From: Poriferisodalis sp965205175
Lineage (GTDB): Bacteria; Actinomycetota; Acidimicrobiia; Acidimicrobiales; Poriferisodalaceae
NCBI RefSeq assembly: GCF_965205175.1
Contig: NZ_OZ242038.1
Span: forward strand, 1-64,000
Reading direction: 5' to 3'
Length of the DNA: 64,000 nucleotides
The notes under the pieces were generated by a model. It did not search any database. It was not told the origin of the DNA and saw nothing but the letters and a program-made list of their open reading frames with translations. The translations under genes and the position numbers were made by a program. Below are positions 54,569 through 63,345 of the stretch, piece by piece (the first letter of the stretch is position 1; every line of letters begins with the position of its first letter).

Positions 54569-55722
54569 GTCGGGCTGCAGAGACCGTCCAGTTCGCCGAC
54601 AGTGATGCGCTCGCGATTGGCGAAGGTGACCTCGTTGGCGGGGTCAGGACGCAGCCGAAACTCGCGGAACGTCATCTCCAGCGAGTCGAAGGCGACGATG
54701 CGGCCGCACAGCGATTCGCCGACGCCGAGGATCAGCTTGATGGTCTCGAGCGCCTGGATGGAACCCACGATTCCTGGCAGCACGCCCAGCACACCGGCCT
54801 CTGCGCACGACGGAGCAAGCTCCGCCGGAGGGGGTTCGGGCAGGTAGTCGCGATAGGTCGGGCCCCGCGTCGGGTCGAACACGGTGACCTGGCCCTCGAA
54901 GCGGTAAATCGAGCCGTGTACGACGGGTATGCCCAGCTTCACCGAGGCGTCATTGAGCAGGTACCGGCTCGGGAAGTTGTCGGCGCCGTCCACGATGACG
55001 TCCCAGCCCGAGAGGATGTCCAGCACGTTGTCTGCGCCGAGTCGGGTGTCGTAGGTGACGACGTTGACGTCGGGATTGAGCGAGGTCAGGGTCTTCTTGG
55101 CCGAGTCCACCTTGCGGTCCCCGATTCGGTCCATGTTGTGGAGAATCTGGCGCTGCAGATTGGACTCGTCGACCACGTCCATGTCGATGATGCCCAGCGT
55201 GCCGACGCCTGCCGCAGCCAGATAGAGCGCAGCCGGCGAGCCGAGGCCTCCCGCTCCGAGCAGGAGCACCTTGGCGTCGAGCAGCCGGAGCTGTCCAGCC
55301 TCGCCCACCTCGGGCAACAGCAGGTGTCGCTGGTACCTGTTGCGCTGCTCGGCACCGAGCGAGGCAGGCGTTGTCCACGGACGGCCCTCGTCCTTCCAAC
55401 GGCCGAAGCCGCCGTCCATGGACACGGCGTTCGTGTATCCCAGCTCGCCGAGCGTCTTCGCAGCGAAAGCCGAGCGGACACCGCCGGCGCAGTACACGAC
55501 GATCTCCGCGTCGTGGTCGGGCAGCCGGTTCTCGATCTGCGCCTCGAGGTGCCCACGCGGAATGTGGATGGCGCCGGCAAGCGCACCCTGCTCGTACTCG
55601 TCTGGCTCGCGCACGTCGAGCACGGCCGGCGACCGGCTGGAGATCCACTCCGCTGCGGTCGCCGTATCGATCTCGATGATGTCGCGCTTGGTCGCTGTCA
55701 AGAGTTCGCGGAACGAGGGCAT
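54556..55722 (-). CDS. rhodanese-ThiF/MoeB fusion (adenylyltransferase/sulfurtransferase)
   Basis: A 388-residue protein. Residues 17-115 are a rhodanese domain with active-site Cys78 in VVYCAGGVRS. Residues 125-388 are a ThiF/MoeB E1-like domain with ATP loop GAGGLG (156-161), the arginine finger context ESNLQRQILH, DGADNFPSRYLLND and SCAEAGVLGVLPGIVG. Such enzymes adenylate the C-terminus of a ubiquitin-like sulfur carrier (MoaD, ThiS, CysO) and load sulfur from the rhodanese cysteine. The common actinobacterial MoeZ has ThiF first and rhodanese last; here the order is reversed. The CxxC zinc pairs of E. coli MoeB are absent. Which carrier it serves is unknown. Confidence 0.88.
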   Translation of the reverse strand: MPSFRELLTATKRDIIEIDTATAAEWISSRSPAVLDVREPDEYEQGALAGAIHIPRGHLEAQIENRLPDHDAEIVVYCAGGVRSAFAAKTLGELGYTNAVSMDGGFGRWKDEGRPWTTPASLGAEQRNRYQRHLLLPEVGEAGQLRLLDAKVLLLGAGGLGSPAALYLAAAGVGTLGIIDMDVVDESNLQRQILHNMDRIGDRKVDSAKKTLTSLNPDVNVVTYDTRLGADNVLDILSGWDVIVDGADNFPSRYLLNDASVKLGIPVVHGSIYRFEGQVTVFDPTRGPTYRDYLPEPPPAELAPSCAEAGVLGVLPGIVGSIQALETIKLILGVGESLCGRIVAFDSLEMTFREFRLRPDPANEVTFANRERITVGELDGLCSPTLSG

Positions 55723-55852
55723 CGGGGCCTCCGAGTTCGTCGCTATTCGTCGCTGCGTGCCGAAATCCTACCAAATCGGTCAGGTATTGACGGTCAGGTG
55801 TCGGCTGGTGATGCAGCGAGCGATCGGGTTGCACGGCGCTGCACCTCCTGCG

Positions 55853-56674
55853 TCACCCCGGCTTCGCAGGTCCGGCGTGACCGCGGCCGCAGATGTACGG
55901 AAGGATGTCGGAGATCGAACCGCGCAAAACCTGGTCCGCCAGATGGTCCATCTCGGTGGGCTCCGCGTTGACAATCACGACTCGGGCGCCTGCGGAGCGA
56001 GCAGTCGGCACCACCGCTGCGATGGGGTACACCGCCAGCGTCGTTCCCACGGCCAGCATCAGCTCGCAGTTCTCGGCCGCGGCTTGAGCGCGCAAGAGAT
56101 CGCGCGCCACCAGCTGCTGGCCAAAGCTGATCGTCGCGCTCTTGAGAATCCCGCCGCACTCGGGGCACGGAGGGTCCGCCTCGCCGAGGCGTACCCGGTC
56201 GAGCACCACCCCCATCTCGGTGCGGTAGTCGCACTCCAAGCAGGCAGCTTCGCGCATGGTGCCGTGTACCTCCACGATCTTGTCGGGATCGGACCCGGCG
56301 TCGTGGTGGAGGCCGTCCACGTTCTGGGTCAGCAGGGACACCAGCTTGCGACGGCGCTCGAGCTGCACCAAAGCTCGATGCCCGGCGTTGGGCACCGCGC
56401 CCCGGACCCGGTGATCGAGGCGCGAACGCCAGGCCGCCACACGCACTTCGGGGTCTGCGAGGTAATTCTGGAGCGTCGCCTGCTTCTCAGCGGCAGGGTT
56501 CTTGGTCCACACGCCGTTGGGGCCGCGGAAGTCCGGGATTCCTGAATCTGTGGAGATTCCGGCGCCAGTCAGCACGGTGACGGCGTTCGCCTCGTCGATC
56601 CACCCGGCAACCGTCCGCAGCGAATCGTCTGCGTCCCAGCCCGCCACTGCGCCTGCGCGCACCTGTGAGCTCAT
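55853..56674 (-). CDS. SIR2-family NAD-dependent protein deacylase
   Basis: A 273-residue sirtuin. The NAD motif is LTGAGISTDSGIPDFRGPNG (36-55). TQNVDGLHHDAG and the catalytic histidine in IVEVHGTMREAACL follow. The structural zinc is held by CLEC and CPEC. The VGTTLAVYPIAAV and VIVNAEPTEMDHLAD segments finish the Rossmann fold. It removes acyl groups from lysines using NAD. Acetyl-lysine preference is likely: there is no class III Tyr-xx-Arg pair that I can identify. It is single on the minus strand, 130 bp from the rhodanese-ThiF gene and divergent from the gene at 56908. Confidence 0.92.
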   Translation of the reverse strand: MSSQVRAGAVAGWDADDSLRTVAGWIDEANAVTVLTGAGISTDSGIPDFRGPNGVWTKNPAAEKQATLQNYLADPEVRVAAWRSRLDHRVRGAVPNAGHRALVQLERRRKLVSLLTQNVDGLHHDAGSDPDKIVEVHGTMREAACLECDYRTEMGVVLDRVRLGEADPPCPECGGILKSATISFGQQLVARDLLRAQAAAENCELMLAVGTTLAVYPIAAVVPTARSAGARVVIVNAEPTEMDHLADQVLRGSISDILPYICGRGHAGPAKPG

Positions 56675-56770
56675 GTCTCACCGCCCATGACGCACAGTCT
56701 GACCCATGGGCTGATCGGCGACACCGGCGGACAGCGCCGCAAGCGCACCGGTCGCCTCCGCTTCGAGCGG

Positions 56771-56820
56771 CGTATTGTTACTTTTCAATAATTTTCAATA
56801 TAGAAAGCTCCGTACAATGT
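56771..56820 (+). promoter_or_regulatory. AT-rich promoter region with a 10-bp direct repeat
   Basis: This is the most AT-rich stretch I noticed in the window. TTTTCAATA occurs at 56782-56790 and again at 56792-56800, exactly one helical turn apart. TTGTTA (56775-56780) with TATAGA (56799-56804), spacer 18, is one -35/-10 candidate; TACAAT at 56813-56818 is a second -10. The repeat would sit in the spacer or upstream, a natural operator position for the gene at 56908. Confidence 0.5.
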
Positions 56821-56907
56821 AGTTTCATGCCACATGTCGATCGTTCCGTGCCCGGTACCTAGCCCGAGGGACCCATCTCTTGGGACGACACAGCAAAGGA
56901 GACCACC

Positions 56908-57636
56908 GTGCGAGCTGACCAGACCTCTGCGGCCCCTGCATCCCCGATGACGCTCGGAGCGCTGCACCACGCTGAGCCGAAGCCGACCGGGCACACAGCG
57001 CCGACGCCGAACTGCACGGCGACTCAGAGCGCCGTGGCCGGTCCGCTGCACATCTTGCGGGTCCGTGCTTGGCACGATCCCGCCGTCGGCAGCCGCGGCC
57101 ACGATCCCCGCTCGGCATACGTGGAGCGATTCTGGATCGCTGTGCTCGGCCCGAGCGTCGTTTGGCTGCTCAGACTGCTGGCGCGGGAATTCGACGAAAT
57201 CTCAGCGGGAGAAGAGATCCACTTGGACCTCGACTCGACCGCTCGACGACTCGGGCTTCAGCACCGAGGAGGCCGCCAGAGCACCTTCATGCGGACCATC
57301 GACCGCTGCCGCATGTTCGACTTGGCGCACTTCGACGAGAACGCTGTGCTGATGGTCCGCCGTCTCATGCCGGCCGTGCCCCGCAGGCTGCGCATGCGCA
57401 TGCCTCAACAGCTGCGGGACGAAATCGGTGACTGGAGGCAAGCCGACGACCGCTCGGACTTCTCCGTCGGCGAGACCCGACTGCTGGCGACCTGCATGCT
57501 GACACTGGGTCACGGCCTGCACGAGTCTGCCGAGCGGCTCGTGACGCTCGGGCTGGCGCCGAGCGCCGCCAACGAGGCCACTGCTTGGGCTTGGGCCGAG
57601 CGATGCATGCGGACGCGCACGCGCTCGTCTGCCTAG
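56908..57636 (+). CDS. conserved-looking protein of unknown function, possibly DNA-binding
   Basis: A 242-residue protein I cannot assign to a named family. The GTG start at 56908 follows a strong AAAGGAG ribosome site 8 nt upstream. Residues 1-55 are low-complexity. From SAYVERFWIAVLGPSVVWLL onward it is well-structured and helical. LDLDSTARRLGLQHRGGRQS followed by FMRTIDRCRMFDLAHF looks like a winged-helix recognition unit, and then comes the basic RRLMPAVPRRLRMRMPQQLR. It has no membrane segment. Its own AT-rich promoter with phased repeats suggests controlled expression, perhaps autoregulation. It lies alone between the sirtuin (divergent) and pepA (convergent). Confidence 0.7.
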   Translation: MRADQTSAAPASPMTLGALHHAEPKPTGHTAPTPNCTATQSAVAGPLHILRVRAWHDPAVGSRGHDPRSAYVERFWIAVLGPSVVWLLRLLAREFDEISAGEEIHLDLDSTARRLGLQHRGGRQSTFMRTIDRCRMFDLAHFDENAVLMVRRLMPAVPRRLRMRMPQQLRDEIGDWRQADDRSDFSVGETRLLATCMLTLGHGLHESAERLVTLGLAPSAANEATAWAWAERCMRTRTRSSA

Positions 57637-57688
57637 CCGCGCGCCCAAGCCCCTGCCTCCGCTCCGCGCTCGCTCGGTTGCGGTGAGC

Positions 57689-59197
57689 TCACCAGCCGCA
57701 GATCAGCTCGACCAGGGTTCGTACGCCGAACCCTGTCGCACCCTTGGAAGCCTCGCCTGCGTCGGCGTCGGTGCGGACCGGTCCGGCGATGTCGAGGTGC
57801 AGCCACGGCGTGTCGCCGACGAACTCGGACAAGAAGAGCCCTGCATGGAGCGCTCCCCCGTAACGGTTCTTGCCGATGTTGCGAAGGTCGGCAATCGGCG
57901 AGTCCAGCTGCTCGCGGTACTCGGGCGGCAGCGGCAAGTGCCACAGCAGCTCCCCCGCCGCGCGTCCGGCAGCTTGCGCCCGCTCGATCGCAGCTTCGTC
58001 GTTGCCCATCAGCCCTGCGTACTTTTCCCCCAGTGCAACCATGCAGGCACCGGTCAGCGTGGCGAGGTCGATCACCAAGTCGGGCGCCTCCTCGACAGCG
58101 AGCGACAGTCCGTCGGCCAAGACGAGCCTGCCTTCGGCGTCGGTGTTCAGCACTTCCACCGTCGTGCCGTTGCGGATGTGCAGCACGTCGCCGGGCTTGG
58201 TGGCCGTTGGTCCCGGCTGGTTGTCGGTGCAACAGCAGATGCCGGTGACTGCCACGTCGGGCGCCAGGCGAATGACGGCACTCATGGCGCCGATCACGGC
58301 CGCGGCACCGCCCATGTCGATCTTCATCCACTCCATGCCCTCGAACGACTTGAGGTTGAGTCCTCCCGTGTCGAAGGTGATGCCCTTGCCGACGAGTTGA
58401 ATCGCGGCCCGCGGCTCAGCTGTCGGCTGCCAGCGCAGGCGGACGAGAGCTGGAGGTTCGGTCGAGCCGGCGTTGACGCCCAGCAACCCTCCGCACCGTT
58501 CGGTGACGAGGCGGTCGCGGTCCCAGACCTCGGCCGATGCTGAACCCGCCTTGGGATTGCTGCTCGCTCGCGCCGCGTCCACGGCTTCGACGGCAGCCGC
58601 GGCGAGACCGGCGGCGGTGAGGGCGCCAGCGGGCTGGTTGACCAGATCGCGGGCCAGCGCGATGCCGCCCGCAACCGCCGCGGCACGGTCAAGCGCTGCT
58701 GCGGTGTCCGTTCCCTCAGGCACCGCCAGCACGATGCGCTTGAGCGGGTCAGCCTCCGCAGGCTCACCCTTGTACTCGTCGAATCGGTACGAGGCCAACA
58801 GCATGCCTTCGACCACCGCGCTGAGCGCTCCGTCGGCCCCGAGGTCTGCGGCCGCCGCCGTCGGCAAGGTGGACACCAGCGAATCGACCTTCGACGCAGA
58901 CCGCCAGAGGCTCGCTGCGGCCTTGCGAACGTCGGCAGCAGTGAGACGTTCGCTGCCCAGCCCGACGGCAATAGGCACAGCGCCGTCGACTGCACCGCCT
59001 GGGCTCGGCAGCAGCGATGTCGCGCCCACGGCGCCGTCGAAGCCGCAGGCTGCCAGGTAACTGGGCGCAACGCCGAGGGCATCCAGGGCATCGCTGCGTA
59101 CCGGCCGGTCGGCCGCGGCAGCCGGCGCCGCAGCGGCAGCGTCGTTCACTGCCTCAAGCACTACCTCAAGGTGTTCGGTCGAAAGGGTCAGCGGCAC
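57689..59197 (-). CDS. pepA: leucyl aminopeptidase (M17)
   Basis: A 502-residue cytosolic metallo-aminopeptidase. The C-terminal catalytic domain has the metal and active-site blocks LVGKGITFDTGGLNLKS, MEWMKIDMGGAAAVIGAM and the family signature NTDAEGRLVLADGL. The tail GATGFGVRTLVELI is also typical. The N-terminal 150 residues are the variable alpha/beta domain. It removes N-terminal residues from peptides; some PepA proteins also bind DNA at recombination sites, which cannot be judged here. It is convergent with the unknown gene, with a 61-bp spacer from birA upstream. Confidence 0.95.
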   Translation of the reverse strand: MPLTLSTEHLEVVLEAVNDAAAAAPAAAADRPVRSDALDALGVAPSYLAACGFDGAVGATSLLPSPGGAVDGAVPIAVGLGSERLTAADVRKAAASLWRSASKVDSLVSTLPTAAAADLGADGALSAVVEGMLLASYRFDEYKGEPAEADPLKRIVLAVPEGTDTAAALDRAAAVAGGIALARDLVNQPAGALTAAGLAAAAVEAVDAARASSNPKAGSASAEVWDRDRLVTERCGGLLGVNAGSTEPPALVRLRWQPTAEPRAAIQLVGKGITFDTGGLNLKSFEGMEWMKIDMGGAAAVIGAMSAVIRLAPDVAVTGICCCTDNQPGPTATKPGDVLHIRNGTTVEVLNTDAEGRLVLADGLSLAVEEAPDLVIDLATLTGACMVALGEKYAGLMGNDEAAIERAQAAGRAAGELLWHLPLPPEYREQLDSPIADLRNIGKNRYGGALHAGLFLSEFVGDTPWLHLDIAGPVRTDADAGEASKGATGFGVRTLVELICGW

Positions 59198-59258
59198 GGC
59201 GTCCTCGCTTCGTCGGCGCGTTCGGCAGCGGGACGAAGCTACGGCATCGACCGAGGCG

Positions 59259-60188
59259 TCACCGTTCGCGCGCGGCTGGGCGCAGATGCATCACGTCGCC
59301 CACCGCCACGGCATGGATGACGCCGTCGTCGTCGTGCACCAGCAGCCTGCCGTGGCCGTCGAGGTCGCTGGCCACTCCTTCGAGGCTGAGCACCTCGGTG
59401 TCACTGCCCATCTCGGCCCGAGGCCCGCCCGCCGGTGCCCCGAGGGTCACCCGCACCCGCCGGCCCAGCGTGGCCGAGTTCTGGCGCGCCTCGTCGAGCA
59501 CCGCTTCGGGTCCCGCAGCATCACCGGCAGAGCACAGGCGCCGGTAACGAGTTTCGAGGCCCTCGAGCACGTGGCGCGCCAAGGTCGTCCGGTCCACTGG
59601 TGCGCCCGATGCCAAGTTCAAGCTCGTTGCGGCACCCTCCAACTCGGCCGGTACCCGAGCCCAGCCGGTGTTGAGGCCCATACCCACCACCAGCGCCGAC
59701 AGCAGACCGTTCGCAGCGACGGACTCGGCCAAGATGCCTGCAAGCTTGAGGTCGGGCCGCGTTGCTCCGCGGCTTGGCGCGCCCGCTCGGGCAGCGTCGG
59801 CGACCACCACCAGATCGTTGGGCCACTTCAGTCTGGGCCGAAGCCCGCTCGACTGCTCGCAGGCGTCCACGGCCGCCAAGGCCAGCGCAAGGGTCACCAA
59901 AGCTGCCCGGGCAGGCGGCAACCGGTCCGGTGGCGGCCGCAGCAGCACCGACATCATCAGCGCGGTGCCCGACGGCGCTGTCCACCGGCGGCCGCGTCGG
60001 CCCCGGCCGGCGGTCTGCACGTCGGCGATCAGCACGGCCCCTTCGGATGCCCCCAGACGCGCCCGGTCGAGCAGCTCCGCATTCGTGGAGGAGACCTCGC
60101 CGTGCCACTCGACGTCGGTAAAGCGGGTGCCGGCCACGGAGGCGAAGCGAGGCGAGTCCGAACTCCACGGTTCGTGCTCGGTCGGCAC
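59259..60188 (-). CDS. birA: biotin--[acetyl-CoA-carboxylase] ligase
   Basis: A 309-residue class I (non-regulatory) biotin protein ligase. It has WHGEVSSTNAELLDRA, the biotinyl-AMP loop TAGRGRRGRRWTAPSG, KWPNDLVVV and KLAGILAES, and a C-terminal SH3-like domain. There is no N-terminal HTH, so it does not act as the E. coli-type repressor. I take GTG 60188 as start; the earlier ATG (60338) would add 50 residues read from a 15-bp repeat array (FAKTG, LADTA types). It is divergent from the carboxylase alpha chain whose BCCP lysine it should biotinylate. Confidence 0.92.
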   Translation of the reverse strand: MPTEHEPWSSDSPRFASVAGTRFTDVEWHGEVSSTNAELLDRARLGASEGAVLIADVQTAGRGRRGRRWTAPSGTALMMSVLLRPPPDRLPPARAALVTLALALAAVDACEQSSGLRPRLKWPNDLVVVADAARAGAPSRGATRPDLKLAGILAESVAANGLLSALVVGMGLNTGWARVPAELEGAATSLNLASGAPVDRTTLARHVLEGLETRYRRLCSAGDAAGPEAVLDEARQNSATLGRRVRVTLGAPAGGPRAEMGSDTEVLSLEGVASDLDGHGRLLVHDDDGVIHAVAVGDVMHLRPAARER

Positions 60189-60260
60189 ACGGCGACGGTA
60201 GCGCGGCAGTCCCGGTAGCGAACAGGACCAACGCGCAATAGCGTCGCCGGACCATGTATT

Positions 60261-60335
60261 GGCCAACGCGGTATCGGCGAGCCCTGTCTTCGCAAACCCT
60301 GTCTTCGCAAACACAGTCTTGGCGAGCGCTGCGTC
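60261..60335. repeat. five-unit 15-bp tandem array between birA and the carboxylase gene
   Basis: There are five units of exactly 15 bp, for example CGCAAACCCTGTCTT (60291-60305) and CGCAAACACAGTCTT (60306-60320). They are open in frame with birA but lie upstream of its likely start. The unit GCAAACACAGTCTTG matches units of the ABC-gene array (7166-7195) at 13 of 15 bases. Confidence 0.92.
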
Positions 60336-60352
60336 CAAGCGGCGCCTGATTC

Positions 60353-62149
60353 GTGTTCGGCAAGCTCCTCATCGCCAACCGCGGCGAGATCGCCGTGCGC
60401 ATCATTCGGGCCTGCCGCGAGCTGGGCATCGCCTCGGTGGCGGTCTACAGCGACTTGGACCGCAACGCCATGCATGTGCGCCTGGCGGACGAGGCATTCG
60501 CGCTTGGAGGTCAGACCGCGGCCGAGAGTTATCTCCACACCGACGCGCTCATCGACGTCATCGCGCGCTGCGGAGCCGATGCGGTTCATCCCGGCTACGG
60601 CTTCTACTCCGAGAACGCCGACTTCGCTCGCGCCGTGACGGCCCGAGGCGTGACCTTCGTGGGGCCGCCGCCCGAGGCCATCGAAGTGATGGGCGACAAG
60701 ATCTCGGCGCGGTTGGCCGCTGAACGGTCAGGCGTGGCCGGCGTGCCCGGCACCACCGAGATCATCGCCTCGACCACCGAAGTCGCCGAGTTCGGCGCCG
60801 AGCACGGCTATCCCATTGCCGTCAAGGCGGCCTACGGCGGTGGCGGACGCGGCATGAAGGTGGTCCACGGGCCCGACGAGATCGAAGCTGCGCTGGCATC
60901 GGCACAGCGCGAGGCCGAGGCCTTCTTCGGGCGGAGCGAGTGCTACATGGAGCGGTACCTCACTTGGCCGCGCCACATCGAGATGCAGATCATTGCCGAC
61001 CACCACGGCAACGCCGTGTGGCTCGGAGAGCGCGACTGCTCTGCTCAGCGCCGGCACCAAAAGCTGGTGGAGGAGAGTCCGGCGCCCATGCTCGACGATG
61101 CCACACGAACCGCCATGGGCGACGCCGCCTTGGCGGTGGCGCGCGGCTGCAACTACGCCAACGCCGGCACCGTGGAGTTTCTCTACCAGGACGGCGAGTT
61201 CTTCTACTTGGAGATGAACACCCGACTGCAGGTTGAACACCCAGTCACCGAGATGGTCACCGGCATCGACTTGGTGCGAGAGCAGATCAGGGTGGCTGCA
61301 GGGGAAACGCTGTCGTTCACGCAGTCGGATGTGGCATCGGTCGGCCACGCCATCGAGGCTCGGATCAATGCCGAGGATCCGGCCGACGGCCGCTTCTTGC
61401 CGTCGCCTGGTCGACTGACCTCGTTGCGCGTGCCCGACGGCTTCGGCGTTCGCTGGGACGGCGGCTACGAGCCGGGCGACACGGTCAGCCAGTACTACGA
61501 CAACCTCGTCGGCAAGCTCGTCGTCTGGGGCTCAGACCGTCCGACGGCCATCGCCCGAATGGAGAGAGCCCTCAACGAGCTGAGCATCGGCGGCATCGCG
61601 ACCACAGCGCCGGCACATGTGCAGATCATGGCCTCGCCGGAATTCCGCGCCGGCACGCACAGCACCAAATGGGTGGAGGAACGACTGGATCTGAGCAATG
61701 TGGCCGCTGCCGGCACTAGTGCTGACGGATCCGAAGATGCGTCGCTTGGCGTTCGCGATGGCGAGGCGGCGCTGGTGCGACGGGACGCAGTGGTGGAAGT
61801 CGACGGCAAACGGTTCTCGGTGAGCGCGTGGGTGCCCGACGCGGCGCCCGCGCTCACCACAGCCACGACGGCCGGTGCCGCCAACGCGGTGTCTCGGCCG
61901 CGCCGCTCCAGCGGAGGTGCTTCAGCCGGTTCCGGCAGCGGGCAGGTGACGGCGCCAATGCAGGGCACCATCGTCAAGATTCTGGTCGAGATCGGTCAGA
62001 CCGTCACCGCCGGCGAGGGTGTGGTGGTGCTCGAGGCCATGAAGATGGAGAACAGCATCAGCGCTGACCGCTCCGGCGCTGTCTCGGACATCAAGGTCCA
62101 GCCCGGCGACACGGTCGGAGCGGGCGACGTGGTGGTCGTGATCTCCTGA
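60353..62149 (+). CDS. accA: acetyl-/propionyl-CoA carboxylase alpha chain (biotin carboxylase + BCCP)
   Basis: A 598-residue acyl-CoA carboxylase alpha subunit of the actinobacterial type. The biotin carboxylase part starts MFGKLLIANRGEIAVRIIRA. It includes VHPGYGFYSENADFA, the ATP-grasp glycine loop KAAYGGGGRGMKVV, ERDCSAQRRHQKLVEESP and FLYQDGEFFYLEMNTRLQVE. After a linker, the biotinyl domain carries LEAMKMEN with biotin on Lys564. The ATP-dependent carboxybiotin it forms is used by separate beta (AccD) chains not seen here. The GTG start at 60353 begins the conserved N-terminus. In mycobacteria the gene is accA3. It is divergent from birA. Confidence 0.95.
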   Translation: MFGKLLIANRGEIAVRIIRACRELGIASVAVYSDLDRNAMHVRLADEAFALGGQTAAESYLHTDALIDVIARCGADAVHPGYGFYSENADFARAVTARGVTFVGPPPEAIEVMGDKISARLAAERSGVAGVPGTTEIIASTTEVAEFGAEHGYPIAVKAAYGGGGRGMKVVHGPDEIEAALASAQREAEAFFGRSECYMERYLTWPRHIEMQIIADHHGNAVWLGERDCSAQRRHQKLVEESPAPMLDDATRTAMGDAALAVARGCNYANAGTVEFLYQDGEFFYLEMNTRLQVEHPVTEMVTGIDLVREQIRVAAGETLSFTQSDVASVGHAIEARINAEDPADGRFLPSPGRLTSLRVPDGFGVRWDGGYEPGDTVSQYYDNLVGKLVVWGSDRPTAIARMERALNELSIGGIATTAPAHVQIMASPEFRAGTHSTKWVEERLDLSNVAAAGTSADGSEDASLGVRDGEAALVRRDAVVEVDGKRFSVSAWVPDAAPALTTATTAGAANAVSRPRRSSGGASAGSGSGQVTAPMQGTIVKILVEIGQTVTAGEGVVVLEAMKMENSISADRSGAVSDIKVQPGDTVGAGDVVVVIS

Positions 62150-62220
62150 ATCTCGGCTGCGCGTCCTCAGCGGCACCGGCCGGCTCTGCCTGCCCGGCGC
62201 GACATGCCCCGATCATCCCG

Positions 62221-63264
62221 TCAATCGTCTCCATCATCGGGTGTCTCGTCGCGCCTGTCGTCCGGTTCTTGAACATCGTCGGGCTGTGGCCGCCGGGTCA
62301 GCTTGCGGTCGTTGCGCATGTCGAAGATGTCCAGCTCGATGGACCGCACTCGGCGCAGCGTGCGCTCTGCCACCACGCGGTTGGCGCGCAGCAAATCGGC
62401 AAGGATGCCGAGCATGGCCAGCTGCATTGCCACGAGCAGCGCAACTGCGCCGATGATGAGCGACTGCACATGGCCCGAGCCGCCCGAGGTCACCAGAAAC
62501 CAACCGAATCGAGCGAACAGGGTCACGCCGACCGCAGCGAAGATTGCCGCCGGCACCGCAAAGACCCGCAACGGCTCGTGCATGGCGTAGACGCGAGCGA
62601 TCGTGCCGGCAGCCCTTCGCACGTACTGGCGCTTTGAGGTGAACAGGCGCGACGGTCGACTGGTGGGATTGACGGGCACTGGCACGTCGGCCACCGCGAG
62701 ATCGGACTTGCCCGCTTGGATCACCGTCTCCAGCGTGTAGGTGAAGCGCGACACGACGTTCGCGGCCAGCGCAGCCTCGCGACTGTAGGCACGAAAACCG
62801 GAGGTGACATCGGCCACGTCGGTGCCCGAGGCCTGGCGAACCGTCCACGAGCCGAGCCGCTGCAGCCGCTTCTTCAACGGCGAGAACTCCCGATGGTTGC
62901 GGATGTCGCGCGAGCCGATCACCAGATCGGCGCGGCCGGCCACGATCGGCTCAGTGAGCCGGCCGATGCTTCCGGCGTCGTACTGGTTGTCGCCGTCGGT
63001 GTTCACCACGACGTCGGCACCCATGCGCAGCGCCGCATCGAGACCGCTGGCAAAGGCGACGGCCAGTCCCTTGTTCTGCGTCAGGCTGACGACGGCATCG
63101 GCGCCGTGACGCCGGGCCACGTTCGCGGTGTCGTCGGTGGAGCCGTCGTCGACGACCAGCCACAGCACCTCGGTGAAACCGTCCACGTGACGCGGCAGCG
63201 CGCTGAGGGTCTCGCCGAGATGTTCCTCCTCGTTGAGGCAAGGAATCTGGATGACGAGCCGCAC
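62221..63264 (-). CDS. family-2 glycosyltransferase with two C-terminal membrane helices
   Basis: A 347-residue GT2 enzyme of the polyprenyl-phosphate sugar synthase type. VIQIPCLNEEEHLGETLSAL, VVDDGSTDDTANVA, QNKGLAVAFASGLDAAL, the metal motif NTDGDNQYD and DVTSGFRAYSREAAL build the catalytic domain. Two C-terminal helices (VFAVPAAIFAAVGVTLFARF and IIGAVALLVAMQLAMLGIL) anchor it, and an Asp/Arg-rich tail follows. It probably moves a sugar from a nucleotide to undecaprenyl or decaprenyl phosphate. I place the start at GTG 63264, where the GT fold begins; ATG 63297 would add 11 residues. It is convergent with the carboxylase gene. Confidence 0.88.
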   Translation of the reverse strand: MRLVIQIPCLNEEEHLGETLSALPRHVDGFTEVLWLVVDDGSTDDTANVARRHGADAVVSLTQNKGLAVAFASGLDAALRMGADVVVNTDGDNQYDAGSIGRLTEPIVAGRADLVIGSRDIRNHREFSPLKKRLQRLGSWTVRQASGTDVADVTSGFRAYSREAALAANVVSRFTYTLETVIQAGKSDLAVADVPVPVNPTSRPSRLFTSKRQYVRRAAGTIARVYAMHEPLRVFAVPAAIFAAVGVTLFARFGWFLVTSGGSGHVQSLIIGAVALLVAMQLAMLGILADLLRANRVVAERTLRRVRSIELDIFDMRNDRKLTRRPQPDDVQEPDDRRDETPDDGDD

Positions 63265-63345
63265 CCGTTCATTGTGTCTGCGTCCAGCGCGCTCCATGCC
63301 CGGGACTGACGGGCCGCAGCACCGCCGCGGCCACGTCCGAGCCGG

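Noticed and set aside
60189..60338. N-terminal extension of BirA
   Set aside because: These 50 codons are mostly the 15-bp repeat array, not family sequence; GTG 60188 begins the plausible protein.
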